Shown: positions 42,782 through 52,286 of the stretch, one piece after another
Numbering within the stretch: the first letter of the stretch is position 1
How the letters are laid out: each line of letters starts with the position of its first letter
NCBI RefSeq assembly: GCF_001269655.1
Contig: NZ_LHVE01000001.1
Span: 62,001-126,000 of the forward strand
Reading direction: 5' to 3'
Source: Pseudomonas thivervalensis
GTDB lineage: Bacteria; Pseudomonadota; Gammaproteobacteria; Pseudomonadales; Pseudomonadaceae
Length of the DNA: 64,000 bases
Position numbers and translations under genes: made by a program
Notes under the pieces: generated by a model
The model's database searches: none
What the model saw: only the letters and a program-made list of their open reading frames with translations
What the model was told of the DNA's origin: nothing

Positions 42782-43659
42782 AAACTGCCAAGTCTTCTCT
42801 GCTGCTACTGCCATTGCTCGCCGCCTTCCTGCTGGCCGGCTGCAATAAAACCGAAGAACCGCCGAAGCCGAACGTCGCCAGCCAAGGCACCGCGCCGGCC
42901 AGCTACCTGGACAAAATCAAGGCGCGGGACAAATTGATTGTCGGCGTCTTCACCGACAAGCCGCCGTTTGGTTTCGTCGATGAGGCGGGACGATATGTCG
43001 GCTTCGATACCGACATCGGCCGTCGATTCGCCAAGGACCTGCTGGGCGATGAAAACAAGGTCGAGTTCGTCGCGGTCGAACCGGCGAGCCGGATTCCATT
43101 CCTACAGAGCGACAAGGTCGACCTGATCCTCGCCAACATGACCGTGACCCCGGAGCGCAAGGAGGCGGTGGAGTTCACCAACCCGAACCTGAAAGTCGCG
43201 GTGCAGGCGCTGGTGCCGCAAGCCAGCGCGGTGAAAAGCCTCGATGACCTGGCGAGCCGCACTATTATCGTGACCACCGGCACCACGGCGGACATCTGGC
43301 TGACCAAGAATCACCCGGATTGGAAGCTGCTCAAGTTCGAGAAAAATTCCGAGTCCTTGCAAGCGCTGGCCAACGGTCGTGGTGACGCCTATGCCCAGGA
43401 CAACTTGGTGCTGTTCAGTTGGGCCAAGCAGAACCCCGGCTATCGCGTGCTGGAGCAGACGCTGGGCGCCGAAGCACCGATCGCACCGGCGGTGAAGAAG
43501 GGCAATCTCGAGCTGCGTGACTGGGTCAATGCCGAGCTGGCGAAGCTGGGTGAAGAGAAGTACCTGCTCAAGCTGTACGACCAATATGTGCGCAAGGAAC
43601 TGGGCGATGACACCAAACCTGAGAGTGTGATTGTCGAGGGGGGCAAGTGGCAGGGGTGA
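42778..43659 (+). CDS. Polar amino acid-binding lipoprotein
   Basis: This 293-residue protein starts at an ATGA overlap with the ATPase gene. A lipobox (LLAGC, Cys22) shows it is lipid-anchored, which is less usual for Gram-negative amino acid binding proteins. The solute-binding family 3 pattern is clear (VGVFTDKPPFGFVDEAGRYV, GFDTDIGRRFAKDLLG). The ligand is unknown, and the C terminus is complete. It is the last gene of the operon; the REP-rich region follows. Confidence 0.87.
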   Translation: MKTAKSSLLLLPLLAAFLLAGCNKTEEPPKPNVASQGTAPASYLDKIKARDKLIVGVFTDKPPFGFVDEAGRYVGFDTDIGRRFAKDLLGDENKVEFVAVEPASRIPFLQSDKVDLILANMTVTPERKEAVEFTNPNLKVAVQALVPQASAVKSLDDLASRTIIVTTGTTADIWLTKNHPDWKLLKFEKNSESLQALANGRGDAYAQDNLVLFSWAKQNPGYRVLEQTLGAEAPIAPAVKKGNLELRDWVNAELAKLGEEKYLLKLYDQYVRKELGDDTKPESVIVEGGKWQG

Positions 43660-43699
43660 TGGGCTGAAGAATGTGATCCAGCAGGCAACCTATAATCCT

Positions 43700-43819
43700 G
43701 TGGCGAGGGAGCTTGCTCCCGCTGGCCTGCGAAGCAGGCCCCAGCATTCCTGCTGGCTGACCGCATTAGCCGCTTTTGCGACTGCTGCGCAGCCGAGCGG
43801 GAGCAAGCTCCCTCGCCAC
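43700..43819. repeat. REP-like inverted pair, family A
   Basis: Both arms are intact, with an additional inner palindrome (GGCCTGCGAAGCAGGCC). The right arm is about 35 bp from the end of the gene remnant at 43855. Confidence 0.82.
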
Positions 43820-43854
43820 AGGGACACTGGCTAGTCCGGCCAATGCCACGCCGG

Positions 43855-43936
43855 CCGGTGATCAGGTTCAGCCGGCCCAGGGGATGACCAATTTATTGAT
43901 GGATCGGTAGTTGGCCACCGCCAATGTCTTGAGCAT
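43855..43936 (-). pseudogene. 5' remnant of an AAA-ATPase gene (RecF/SMC-like N terminus)
   Basis: A good ribosome site (CAGGAG) precedes ATG 43936. The frame encodes MLKTLAVANYRSINKLVIP and then runs to a stop three codons later. If one C is restored in the CCCC run near 43880, the frame continues LGRLNLITG, the start of a P-loop ATPase of the type whose N terminus reads NYRSI...GxLNLITGxNGSGKS. The Walker A loop and everything after it is missing, replaced by sequence leading into a REP pair. I read it as the stump of a deleted gene. Confidence 0.6.
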
Positions 43937-43961
43937 GGGCAGACTCCTGCTGCTTGGGTTC

Positions 43962-44065
43962 GTAGGAGCTGTCGAGCGCAGCGAGGCTGCGATCTTTCCG
44001 AGCCCAATTGAATCTCAAGCGAAAGAACAAAAGATCGCAGCCTCGCTTCGCTCGACAGCTCCTAC
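43962..44065. repeat. REP-like inverted pair, family B
   Basis: The arms GTAGGAGCTGTCGAGCGCAG and its reverse complement frame the element. With the family A pair and the gene stump it fills the 517-bp gap 43660-44176. The RND operon promoter must lie in about 44066-44160. Confidence 0.82.
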
Positions 44066-44176
44066 AGGAGGCGATCAGTTCGCCTGATTTGCTGCACCCA
44101 TTGTATTCGTGGAACCCTGTTCTAAGCTCACAGTCGTATCGTCACTGGTACGTCCGTACAACGCAAAGGAGTCTGC

Positions 44177-45280
44177 ATGGCTGGTCCCGGAATCAAATTG
44201 ATTGTTGGCTTGGGCGTGTGTGCGTTGTTGACGGGGTGCGGTGACAAGAAGCCCGAAGAAAAGGCCCTGCCACGGGTTTTCGTGCAGCAGGCCGTGCCCA
44301 GCGAATACGCCGCCTCGGTGACCCTGACCGGCGATATCCAGGCGCGAGTGCAGGCCGATCTGTCGTTTCGCGTCGGTGGCAAGATCATCGAACGCAAGGT
44401 GGATGTCGGTGACCGGGTCTCGGCCCGACAAGTGCTGGCCCGGCTCGATCCCCGGGACCTGCAGACCAACGTCGACTCCGCCGAGGCCCAGGTCGCCGCC
44501 GAGCAGGCGCGGGTCAAGCAGAGTGCGGCGGCATTCGTGCGCCAGCAGAAACTCCTGCCCAAGGGCTACACCAGTCAGAGCGAATACGACACGGCCCAGG
44601 CCCAACTGCGCAGCAGCCAGAGTGCGCTGACCGCCGCCCAGGCCCAACTGGCCAACGCCCGTGAGCAACTGAGCTACACCGCGCTGATTGCCGAAGCGCC
44701 GGGCATCATCACGGCGCGCCAGGCGGAAGTCGGCCAGGTGGTGCAGGCCACGGAGCCGATCTTCAGCCTGGCCCGGGACGGCGAGCGCGACGCGGTGTTC
44801 AATATCTATGAATCGTTGTTGAGCGAACCGCCGTCGGACCCTGCCATCACCATCAGTCTGCTGGACAACCCCGCCATCAAGACCACCGGCACGGTGCGCG
44901 AGATCACCCCGGCGGTGTCTGCCCAGACCGGCACCGTGCAGGTCAAGGTCACCCTCAATGACTTGCCCGAAGGCATGCGCCTGGGGTCGGTGGTCAGCGC
45001 CACGGCCAAGTCCGCCGGCAAGACCGCCTTCGAGCTGCCTTGGTCGGCCCTGACCAAGAACCTCAGTGACCCGGCCGTGTGGCGGGTGGACGGCGACGGC
45101 AAGGCGCAATTGCAAACGGTGACGGTCGGCCGCTACCTGACCGGCAAGGTCATCATCAGCGACGGCCTCAAGGGCGGCGAGAAAATCGTCACCGCCGGCG
45201 GGCAATTGCTGCACCCCGGCGTACGCGTCGAGATCGCTGAAAACACTTATGAAAAATCCACCCCGGGAGCCCAGCCATGA
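44177..45280 (+). CDS. triA: RND efflux periplasmic adaptor lipoprotein, TriA-like
   Basis: This 367-residue protein has a lipobox (ALLTGC, Cys18). The RND adaptor core contains the lipoyl halves (FRVGGKIIERKVDVGDRV; LIAEAPGIITARQAEVG) around a helical hairpin. It is the first of three coupled genes; its end overlaps the next gene by 4 bp. Two different adaptors before one RND pump is the arrangement of the P. aeruginosa triclosan pump TriABC. No outer-membrane channel gene is present, as in that system, where OpmH is encoded elsewhere. The symbol is by analogy. Confidence 0.72.
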   Translation: MAGPGIKLIVGLGVCALLTGCGDKKPEEKALPRVFVQQAVPSEYAASVTLTGDIQARVQADLSFRVGGKIIERKVDVGDRVSARQVLARLDPRDLQTNVDSAEAQVAAEQARVKQSAAAFVRQQKLLPKGYTSQSEYDTAQAQLRSSQSALTAAQAQLANAREQLSYTALIAEAPGIITARQAEVGQVVQATEPIFSLARDGERDAVFNIYESLLSEPPSDPAITISLLDNPAIKTTGTVREITPAVSAQTGTVQVKVTLNDLPEGMRLGSVVSATAKSAGKTAFELPWSALTKNLSDPAVWRVDGDGKAQLQTVTVGRYLTGKVIISDGLKGGEKIVTAGGQLLHPGVRVEIAENTYEKSTPGAQP

Positions 45281-46341
45281 AGCGTGTGTGGATGGTCTCG
45301 GCGGGCCTCTTGCTGGCCGCCTGCTCCAAGGAAGAAGCACCGCCCGAACCGGTGCGCCCGGTGTTGTCCGTTGAAGTCCGGGCCCTCGACCAACAGGCGC
45401 TCGGGCGGTTCGCCGGGAATATCCAGGCGCGCTACGAGAGCAACGTGGGTTTTCGCGTGCCCGGACGCATTGCCAGCCGCAATGTCGATGTCGGCGCGGA
45501 AGTGAAGAAGGGCGACCTGCTCGCCACGCTCGACCCCACCGACCAGCAGAACCAGTTGCGCGCCGCCCAGGGCGATCTGGCGCGGATCGAGGCGCAGTAC
45601 ATCAATGCCCAGGCCAATGCCCGTCGCCAGCAGCAATTGTTCGACCGTGGCGTGGGTGCCCAGGCGCAACTGGACATCGCCCAGACTGACCTGAAAACCA
45701 CCGGCGCCTCGCTCGAACAGGCCCGGGCGGCGGTGGAGCAGGCCCGCGACCAGCTCAACTACAGCCAATTGCACACGGACCACGACGCGGTCGTCACCGC
45801 CTGGAACGCCGAAGCCGGACAAGTAGTCACCGCCGGCCAGCAAGTAGTGACCCTGGCCCGCCCGGACATCAAGGAAGCGGTGATCGACCTGCCGGCCGGG
45901 CTGGTCGAGCGGCTGCCCACGGACGTGGTGTTCGAAGTCGCCGCGCAATTGGACCCGAGCATCCGTACCACCGCCATCGTCCGCGAGATTGAACCCCAGG
46001 CCCAGAGCGCGACCCGCACCCGCCGCGCGCGCCTGACGCTGACCGACACACCGCCAGGTTTTCGCTTGGGCACGGCCATCAGCGTGACCCTGAGCTCGAC
46101 CATCGAACCGCGCCTCGAACTGCCGCTCAGCGCGTTGCAAGAGATCGATGGCAAGGCACGCATCTGGCTGGTCGACCCGCAAACCCAGACCGTCTCACCC
46201 CGTGAGGTACGGATTCTCGAACGTTCGGCCAGCTCGGTACTGGTGGCCAACGGCATCAAGGCTGGCGACCGCGTGGTCAGTGCCGGCGTGAACAGTCTCC
46301 AGCCAGGACAGAAAGTGAAGCTCGACGAGGACGCACGATGA
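45277..46341 (+). CDS. triB: RND efflux periplasmic adaptor lipoprotein, TriB-like
   Basis: This 354-residue protein has a lipobox (LLLAAC, Cys16). The lipoyl halves (FRVPGRIASRNVDVGAEVKK; HDAVVTAWNAEAGQ) and hairpin are present. It is the second adaptor of the unit and overlaps both neighbours by 4 bp (ATGA). In TriABC both adaptors are required, which fits the conserved pairing here. The length matches the P. aeruginosa family member. The specific drug range cannot be inferred. Confidence 0.72.
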   Translation: MKRVWMVSAGLLLAACSKEEAPPEPVRPVLSVEVRALDQQALGRFAGNIQARYESNVGFRVPGRIASRNVDVGAEVKKGDLLATLDPTDQQNQLRAAQGDLARIEAQYINAQANARRQQQLFDRGVGAQAQLDIAQTDLKTTGASLEQARAAVEQARDQLNYSQLHTDHDAVVTAWNAEAGQVVTAGQQVVTLARPDIKEAVIDLPAGLVERLPTDVVFEVAAQLDPSIRTTAIVREIEPQAQSATRTRRARLTLTDTPPGFRLGTAISVTLSSTIEPRLELPLSALQEIDGKARIWLVDPQTQTVSPREVRILERSASSVLVANGIKAGDRVVSAGVNSLQPGQKVKLDEDAR

Positions 46342-49300
46342 AAGGGCCTTTCAACTTATCCGAATGGGCCCTGCGGCATCAGTCGTTCGTCTGGTACCTG
46401 ATGTTCGTGGCCCTGTTGATGGGCGTGTTTTCGTACATGAACCTGGGTCGCGAGGAAGACCCGTCGTTCACCATCAAGACCATGATCATCCAGACCCGCT
46501 GGCCAGGCGCGACCCAGGAAGAAACCCTCAGGCAGGTCACCGACCGCATCGAGAAAAAACTCGAAGAGCTCGACTCCCTCGACTACGTCAAAAGTTATAC
46601 CCGTCCGGGAGAGTCGACGGTGTTCGTGTACTTGCGCGATACCACCGGGGCCAAGGAGATCCCCGAGATCTGGTACCAGGTGCGCAAGAAGATCAACGAC
46701 ATCCGTGGCGACTTCCCCGAAGGCTTGCAAGGGCCCGGATTCAATGACGAATTCGGCGATGTCTACGGTTCGGTGTACGCCTTCACCGGCGACGGTCTGT
46801 CGATGCGCCAGTTGCGCGACTACGTGGAGCAGGTGCGCGCCGAGATCCGTGACGTACCGGGCCTGGGCAAGGTCGAGATGGTGGGCGAGCAGGACGAAGT
46901 GCTGTACCTGAATTTCTCCACGCGCAAGCTCGCCGCCCTGGGGATCGACCAGCGCCAGGTGGTGCAAAGCCTGCAATCGCAGAATGCCGTAACCCCAGCC
47001 GGGGTGATCGATGCCGGGCCGGAGCGGATTTCCGTGCGCACGTCCGGGCAGTTCCAGTCGGAAAAAGACCTGGCCAACGTCAACCTGCGGCTCAATGACC
47101 GGTTCTATCGACTGGCCGACATCGCCGACATCCGTCGCGGCTACGTCGACCCCGCCACACCGATGTTCCGCTTCAACGGCACGCCGGCCATCGGCCTCGC
47201 CATCGCAATGAAAAAGGGCGGCAACATCCAGGACTTCGGCAAGGCGCTGCACGCGCGCATGAACGAACTGACCGCCGACTTGCCGGTGGGCGTTGGCGTG
47301 CACACCGTGTCGGACCAGGCCGAGGTGGTGGAGGAGGCGGTCGGCGGTTTCACCAGTGCCTTGTTCGAGGCGGTGATCATCGTCCTGCTCGTCAGCTTCG
47401 TCAGCCTCGGCGTCAGGGCCGGGCTGGTGGTGGCCTGCTCGATTCCGCTGGTGCTGGCGATGGTCTTCCTGTTCATGGAATACAGCGGCATCACCATGCA
47501 GCGGATTTCCCTCGGCGCGTTGATCATCGCCCTCGGCCTGCTGGTGGACGACGCGATGATCACCGTGGAAATGATGGTCACGCGCCTGGAAAAAGGCGAC
47601 AGCAAGGACCAGGCCGCGACGTTCGCCTACACCTCGACGGCGTTCCCGATGCTCACCGGGACCCTGGTGACCGTGGCCGGTTTCGTCCCCATCGGCCTGA
47701 ATGCGAGTTCCGCTGGCGAGTACACTTTCACCTTGTTCGCGGTCATCGCCGTGGCGATGCTGGTGTCGTGGATCGTCGCGGTGCTGTTTGCCCCGGTGAT
47801 CGGCGTGCACATCCTCAGCACCAACGTCAAACCCCACAGTGCCGAGCCGGGGCGGATCGGCCGGGCATTCAACGGCGGCCTGTTGTGGGCGATGCGCAAC
47901 CGCTGGTGGGCCATCGGCATCACCGTGCTGCTGTTCGTGCTGGCGGTGTTTTGCATGCGCTTCGTGCAGAACCAGTTCTTCCCGTCCTCGGACCGACCGG
48001 AAATCCTGGTGGACCTCAACCTGCCGCAAAACGCTTCGATGGACGAGACCCGCAAAGCCGTCGACCGCCTGGAAGCGACCCTCAAGGACGACCCGGACAT
48101 CGCGCGCTGGAGCACCTACATCGGCGAAGGCGCGATTCGCTTCTACCTGCCGCTGGACCAACAACTGCAGAACCCGTACTACGCGCAACTGGTGATCGTC
48201 AGCAAAGGCCTGGAGTCGCGCACCGCGCTGACCGAGCGTCTGCAAAAGCGTCTGCGCGAGAATTTCGTCGGCATTGGCAGCTACGTCCAGGCCCTGGAAA
48301 TGGGCCCGCCGGTGGGCCGGCCGATCCAGTACCGGGTCAGCGGCAAGGACATCGACCAGGTGCGCAAGCATGCGATCGAACTGGCCACCGAGCTGGACAA
48401 GAACTCGCACATTGGCGAAATCATCTACGACTGGAACGAGCCGGGCAAAGTGCTGCGTATCGACATCGCCCAGGACAAGGCGCGGCAGTTGGGCTTGTCG
48501 TCCGATGATGTGGCCAGGCTGATGAACAGCATCGTCAGCGGCTCGCCGGTGACCCAGGTCAACGACGATATCTACCTGGTCAACGTGGTTGGCCGTGCCG
48601 AAGATGCCGAGCGCGGTTCGCCGGAAACCTTGCAGAACCTGCAAATCGTCACCCCGGGCGGTACGTCGATTCCGTTGCTGGCGTTTGCCACGGTGCGCTA
48701 TGAACTGGAACAGCCACTGGTGTGGCGTCGTGACCGCAAGCCGACCATCACCATCAAGGCTGCGGTGCGCGACGAGATCCAGCCCACCGACCTGGTCAAG
48801 CAGCTGCAACCGGACATCGACAAGTTCGCCGCCGGCCTGCCAGTGGGCTACAAGGTGGCCACGGGCGGTACGGTGGAAGAGAGCAGCAAGGCCCAAGGGC
48901 CGATCGCCAGCGTCGTGCCGCTGATGCTGTTCCTGATGGCAACCTTCCTGATGATCCAGTTGCACAGCGTGCAGAAACTGTTCCTGGTGGCGAGCGTCGC
49001 GCCCCTCGGGTTGATCGGCGTGGTGCTGGCGCTGGTGCCGACGGGCACGCCCATGGGCTTCGTGGCGATCCTGGGGATTCTCGCGTTGATTGGCATCATC
49101 ATCCGTAACTCGGTGATCCTGGTGACCCAGATCGATGAGTACGAACGTGACGGCTACGAGCCTTGGGATGCGGTGGTGGAGGCCACCGAACACCGGCGTC
49201 GACCGATCCTGCTCACGGCCGCTGCGGCGAGCCTGGGGATGATCCCGATTGCCCGGGAAGTGTTCTGGGGGCCGATGGCCTACGCGATGATCGGCGGGAT

Positions 49301-49385
49301 CATCATCGCCACCCTGCTGACGCTGCTGTTCCTGCCGGCGCTGTATGTGGCCTGGTACAAGATCCGCGAGCCCAAGCGTGATTGA
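46338..49385 (+). CDS. triC: RND efflux transporter, TriC-like
   Basis: This 1015-residue protein, the same length as TriC as I recall it, has the RND twelve-helix layout with two large periplasmic loops. The TM4 proton-relay aspartates are visible in ALGLLVDDAMITVEMM. The N terminus (SEWALRHQSFVWYLMFVALL) and early loop (REEDPSFTIKTM) fit the hydrophobe/amphiphile efflux subfamily. It should export amphiphilic compounds with the two adaptors and a shared outer-membrane channel. No local regulator gene is seen. Confidence 0.82.
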   Translation: MKGPFNLSEWALRHQSFVWYLMFVALLMGVFSYMNLGREEDPSFTIKTMIIQTRWPGATQEETLRQVTDRIEKKLEELDSLDYVKSYTRPGESTVFVYLRDTTGAKEIPEIWYQVRKKINDIRGDFPEGLQGPGFNDEFGDVYGSVYAFTGDGLSMRQLRDYVEQVRAEIRDVPGLGKVEMVGEQDEVLYLNFSTRKLAALGIDQRQVVQSLQSQNAVTPAGVIDAGPERISVRTSGQFQSEKDLANVNLRLNDRFYRLADIADIRRGYVDPATPMFRFNGTPAIGLAIAMKKGGNIQDFGKALHARMNELTADLPVGVGVHTVSDQAEVVEEAVGGFTSALFEAVIIVLLVSFVSLGVRAGLVVACSIPLVLAMVFLFMEYSGITMQRISLGALIIALGLLVDDAMITVEMMVTRLEKGDSKDQAATFAYTSTAFPMLTGTLVTVAGFVPIGLNASSAGEYTFTLFAVIAVAMLVSWIVAVLFAPVIGVHILSTNVKPHSAEPGRIGRAFNGGLLWAMRNRWWAIGITVLLFVLAVFCMRFVQNQFFPSSDRPEILVDLNLPQNASMDETRKAVDRLEATLKDDPDIARWSTYIGEGAIRFYLPLDQQLQNPYYAQLVIVSKGLESRTALTERLQKRLRENFVGIGSYVQALEMGPPVGRPIQYRVSGKDIDQVRKHAIELATELDKNSHIGEIIYDWNEPGKVLRIDIAQDKARQLGLSSDDVARLMNSIVSGSPVTQVNDDIYLVNVVGRAEDAERGSPETLQNLQIVTPGGTSIPLLAFATVRYELEQPLVWRRDRKPTITIKAAVRDEIQPTDLVKQLQPDIDKFAAGLPVGYKVATGGTVEESSKAQGPIASVVPLMLFLMATFLMIQLHSVQKLFLVASVAPLGLIGVVLALVPTGTPMGFVAILGILALIGIIIRNSVILVTQIDEYERDGYEPWDAVVEATEHRRRPILLTAAAASLGMIPIAREVFWGPMAYAMIGGIIIATLLTLLFLPALYVAWYKIREPKRD

Positions 49386-49407
49386 CACGGCTGCATGTGC
49401 AGCCCTT

Positions 49408-49502
49408 GTGGCGAGGGAGCTTGCTCCCGCTGGGATTCGAAGTTGATGCGGATATTTCGGCCAGCACAAAACAAAAACTGTGGGAGCGAGCTTGCTCGCG
49501 AT
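49408..49502. repeat. Single family A arm followed by a single family C arm
   Basis: A family A arm lies at 49408-49432 and a family C arm at 49480-49502, both without partners. They lie between the convergent ends of the RND pump and cadA. Confidence 0.7.
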
Positions 49503-49528
49503 GAGGCCCTTCCGGTCACCGCGGATCT

Positions 49529-51748
49529 TTACTTACGCAACAACCGCAACCCATTGAACACCACCAGCAAGCTCACCCCCATGTCGGCAAATACCGCCAT
49601 CCACATGGTGGCGAACCCGGCGAAGGTGACCCCGAGAAAGATCGCCTTGATCACCAAGGCCAGGGCAATGTTCTGCTTGAGGATGCTGGACGTCTGCCGC
49701 GACAGGCGAATGAAGGCCGGGATCTTGCGCAGGTCATCGTCCATCAGCGCGACATCGGCGGTCTCGATGGCCGTGTCGGTGCCAGCCGCCGCCATGGCGA
49801 AGCCGATTTCCGAACGGGCCAGGGCCGGGGCGTCGTTGATGCCGTCGCCGACCATGCCGACGCGGTGACCCTGGGCATACAGTGCTTCAATGGCTTTGAG
49901 CTTGTCTTCCGGCAACAAGTCGCCCCGCGCCTGGTCCATGCCCACCTGTGCGGCAATCGCTTCGGCGGTGTGGGCATTGTCGCCGGTGAGCATCAGGGTC
50001 TTGATGCCCAGGTCATGCAATTGCCGGATGGCTTCGCGGCTGGAGTCCTTCACGGTGTCGGCCACGGCAAACAGCGCCAAGGGGCCTGTACTGTCGAGTA
50101 GCAGCACCACGGACTTGCCTTGTTTTTCCAAGGCGAAGAGTTTCTCTTCCAGTTCGGGAGAGCACAGGCCAAGGTCTTCCACCAGGCGGTGGTTGCCCAG
50201 GTGATAGGTCTGGCCGCCGATGTCGCCGCGCACGCCGCGCCCGGCAAGCGCCGCGAAGTTATCCACAACCTGCGGTTCCAGTTGCTTATCCACAGCCGCA
50301 TTGGCAATCGCCCGCGACACGGGGTGGTCGGAACGGGCGGCGAGACTGGCGGCCAGTGCCGGGGCGGTATTTTCCACGGTTGGGTCCAGCGCCACGTAGT
50401 CGGTTTGCACCGGCTTGCCGTGGGTGATCGTGCCGGTCTTGTCCAAGGCCAGGTAATCGAGCTTGTAGCCGCCTTCCAAGTACACGCCGCCTTTGACCAG
50501 GATGCCTTTGCGCGCCGCGGCGGCGAGGCCGCTGACGATAGTCACGGGTGTGGAAATCACCAGCGCGCACGGGCAGGCGACCACCAGCAGCACCAATGCC
50601 CGGTAGATCCAGTCGAACCACAGCGCACCCATGAACAGCGGTGGAATGACCGCCACTGCCAGGGCCAGGGCAAACACCGCCGGGGTATAGATCGTCGAGA
50701 AGCGGTCGACGAAGCGCTGGGTCGGTGCCCGGGAGCCCTGGGCCTGCTCCACGGCGTGGATGATTCGCGCCAGGGTCGATTGATCGGCCGCGGCGGTCAC
50801 GCGGTATTCCAGTTCACCGGCCTGGTTGATGGTGCCAGCGAACACCTTGTCACCGACGGTTTTTTCCACCGGCAGGCTTTCACCGGTAATCGGCGCCTGG
50901 TCGACGGTCGAACGGCCGGCGACCACCTCACCGTCCAGCCCGACGCGTTCGCCAGGCCGCACTCGCACCCGCGCAGCCAAGGCAATAGCCTTGACCTCCT
51001 GGACCTGCCAGGTGCCATCGGCCTGCTGCACGGTGGCCTGTTCCGGGGCCATCTGCATCAGGCCGCTGATGGCGTTGCGCGCCCGGTCGAGGGATTTGGC
51101 TTCGATCAGTTCGGCCACGGTGAACAGGAACATCACCATCGCCGCTTCCGGCCATTGGCCAATCAGCACGGCGCCGGTCACGGCGATGCTCATCAGCGCA
51201 TTGATATTCAGGTTGCGGTTCTTCAGGGCGATCCAGCCCTTCTTGTAGGTGCCCAGGCCACCGCTGAGGATCGACATCAGTGCCACCAGGGCGACCACCC
51301 AGTTTGGCGCCGCACTGGTGAAATGGATCACCTCGGCGCCCAGGGCCGTCACCCCGGACAGTGCCAACGGCCACCAGGGCTTGGCCGGGGCGGGCAGGTC
51401 GTTGGTTTCCGGTTTCTCGCCCGCGGTCAGCGGGTCGGCCTGCATGCCTAAAGATTCGATGGCCTTGATGATCGGCGCGTCGCTGGGCAAATCGTGGGTC
51501 ACGCCCAGCACGCGGTTGATCAGGTTGAATTCCAGTCGCTGCACGCCTTCGAGCTTGCCGAGCTTGTTCTGGATCAGCGTCTGTTCGGTGGGGCAGTCCA
51601 TGGCTTCGATGCGAAAACTGCTCAGCCGCGCACCGTCCGTCGGCGTTTTGCCGAGGTTGACCACCGCTGGCGCCGCCTTCGAGGCGCAGCAGGAATGCCC
51701 GTGGTCATGGCCGTGGTCGGGTTTGTGGATGTGAAGGGAATCGCTCAT
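49529..51748 (-). CDS. cadA: Cadmium/zinc/lead-exporting P1B-type ATPase
   Basis: This 739-residue protein starts at ATG 51748. The N terminus is His-rich (HIHKPDHGHDHGHSCC) and is followed by a heavy-metal-associated domain with MDCPTEQ in place of the usual CxxC. The CPC metal-binding motif (VVACPCALVIS), the phosphorylation motif DKTGTITHGKP and the GDGINDAPAL hinge are all intact. It should pump Cd(II), Zn(II) or Pb(II) out of the cytoplasm. cadR is divergent and shares an 86-bp control region with a clear operator. Confidence 0.92.
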   Translation of the reverse strand: MSDSLHIHKPDHGHDHGHSCCASKAAPAVVNLGKTPTDGARLSSFRIEAMDCPTEQTLIQNKLGKLEGVQRLEFNLINRVLGVTHDLPSDAPIIKAIESLGMQADPLTAGEKPETNDLPAPAKPWWPLALSGVTALGAEVIHFTSAAPNWVVALVALMSILSGGLGTYKKGWIALKNRNLNINALMSIAVTGAVLIGQWPEAAMVMFLFTVAELIEAKSLDRARNAISGLMQMAPEQATVQQADGTWQVQEVKAIALAARVRVRPGERVGLDGEVVAGRSTVDQAPITGESLPVEKTVGDKVFAGTINQAGELEYRVTAAADQSTLARIIHAVEQAQGSRAPTQRFVDRFSTIYTPAVFALALAVAVIPPLFMGALWFDWIYRALVLLVVACPCALVISTPVTIVSGLAAAARKGILVKGGVYLEGGYKLDYLALDKTGTITHGKPVQTDYVALDPTVENTAPALAASLAARSDHPVSRAIANAAVDKQLEPQVVDNFAALAGRGVRGDIGGQTYHLGNHRLVEDLGLCSPELEEKLFALEKQGKSVVLLLDSTGPLALFAVADTVKDSSREAIRQLHDLGIKTLMLTGDNAHTAEAIAAQVGMDQARGDLLPEDKLKAIEALYAQGHRVGMVGDGINDAPALARSEIGFAMAAAGTDTAIETADVALMDDDLRKIPAFIRLSRQTSSILKQNIALALVIKAIFLGVTFAGFATMWMAVFADMGVSLLVVFNGLRLLRK

Positions 51749-51786
51749 CGGGTGACGTCCGTGAAAAGTGCCTGTTGCGCAGTAAA

Positions 51787-51811
51787 GACCCTGTAGCCAC
51801 TATAGGGTCAA
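51787..51811 (-). promoter_or_regulatory. CadR operator within the cadA promoter
   Basis: The dyad GACCCTGTAG / CTATAGGGTC (51787-51796 and 51800-51809, centre CCA) differs at one position. Read toward cadA, it lies between a -35 element TTGACC (51811-51806) and a -10-like TTTACT, with a 19-bp spacer. A long spacer spanned by the operator is the hallmark of MerR-family activation. Confidence 0.82.
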
Positions 51812-51834
51812 GCGCCTATTTAGGAGGTCGCATC

Positions 51835-52281
51835 ATGAAGATCGGAGAACTGGCGAAGATCACCGACTGCCAGGTCGAAACCATCCGCTATTACGAGCGC
51901 GAAGGCCTGCTGCCGGAACCGGCCCGCAGCGACGGCAACTACCGCGTCTACACCCAGGCCCACGCCGAACGGCTGACGTTCATCCGCAACTGCCGCACCC
52001 TGGACATGACCCTGGAAGAAATCCGCAGCCTCTTGGCCCTGCGCGACAGCCCCCAGGACCAGTGCGAAAGCGTCAACGCACTGATCGACGAACACATCCA
52101 GCACGTCAAGGCCCGCATCGATGGCCTGCTGGCCCTGCAGACGCAACTGATCGACCTGCGCCATCGCTGTGGCGAAGGACCGGATTTGGATCAATGCGGG
52201 ATCTTGCAGCGGTTGGAAGTGAGCGGGGCGGTGGCGCCGGAGGTGGAGCATTCACATGTGGGGCGTAGCCACGGGCATTGA
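51835..52281 (+). CDS. cadR: MerR-family cadmium-responsive regulator
   Basis: The start at ATG 51835 follows TAGGAGG and gives 148 residues. The in-frame frame upstream would read through the operator. The protein has a MerR DNA-binding domain (MKIGELAKITDCQVETIRYY), metal-binding cysteines consistent with CadR (C78 in DQCESV, C112 in HRCGEG, C119 in DQCGIL) and a His-rich C terminus (HSHVGRSHGH). It is divergent from cadA and should activate it in response to Cd(II) and similar ions. Confidence 0.9.
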   Translation: MKIGELAKITDCQVETIRYYEREGLLPEPARSDGNYRVYTQAHAERLTFIRNCRTLDMTLEEIRSLLALRDSPQDQCESVNALIDEHIQHVKARIDGLLALQTQLIDLRHRCGEGPDLDQCGILQRLEVSGAVAPEVEHSHVGRSHGH

Positions 52282-52286
52282 AAGCC

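Noticed and set aside
46356..49469. A 1037-codon minus-strand frame opposite the RND pump gene
   Set aside because: High-GC antisense shadow. Its product is rich in His, Gln and Arg with no domain, while the plus-strand gene has complete RND motifs.
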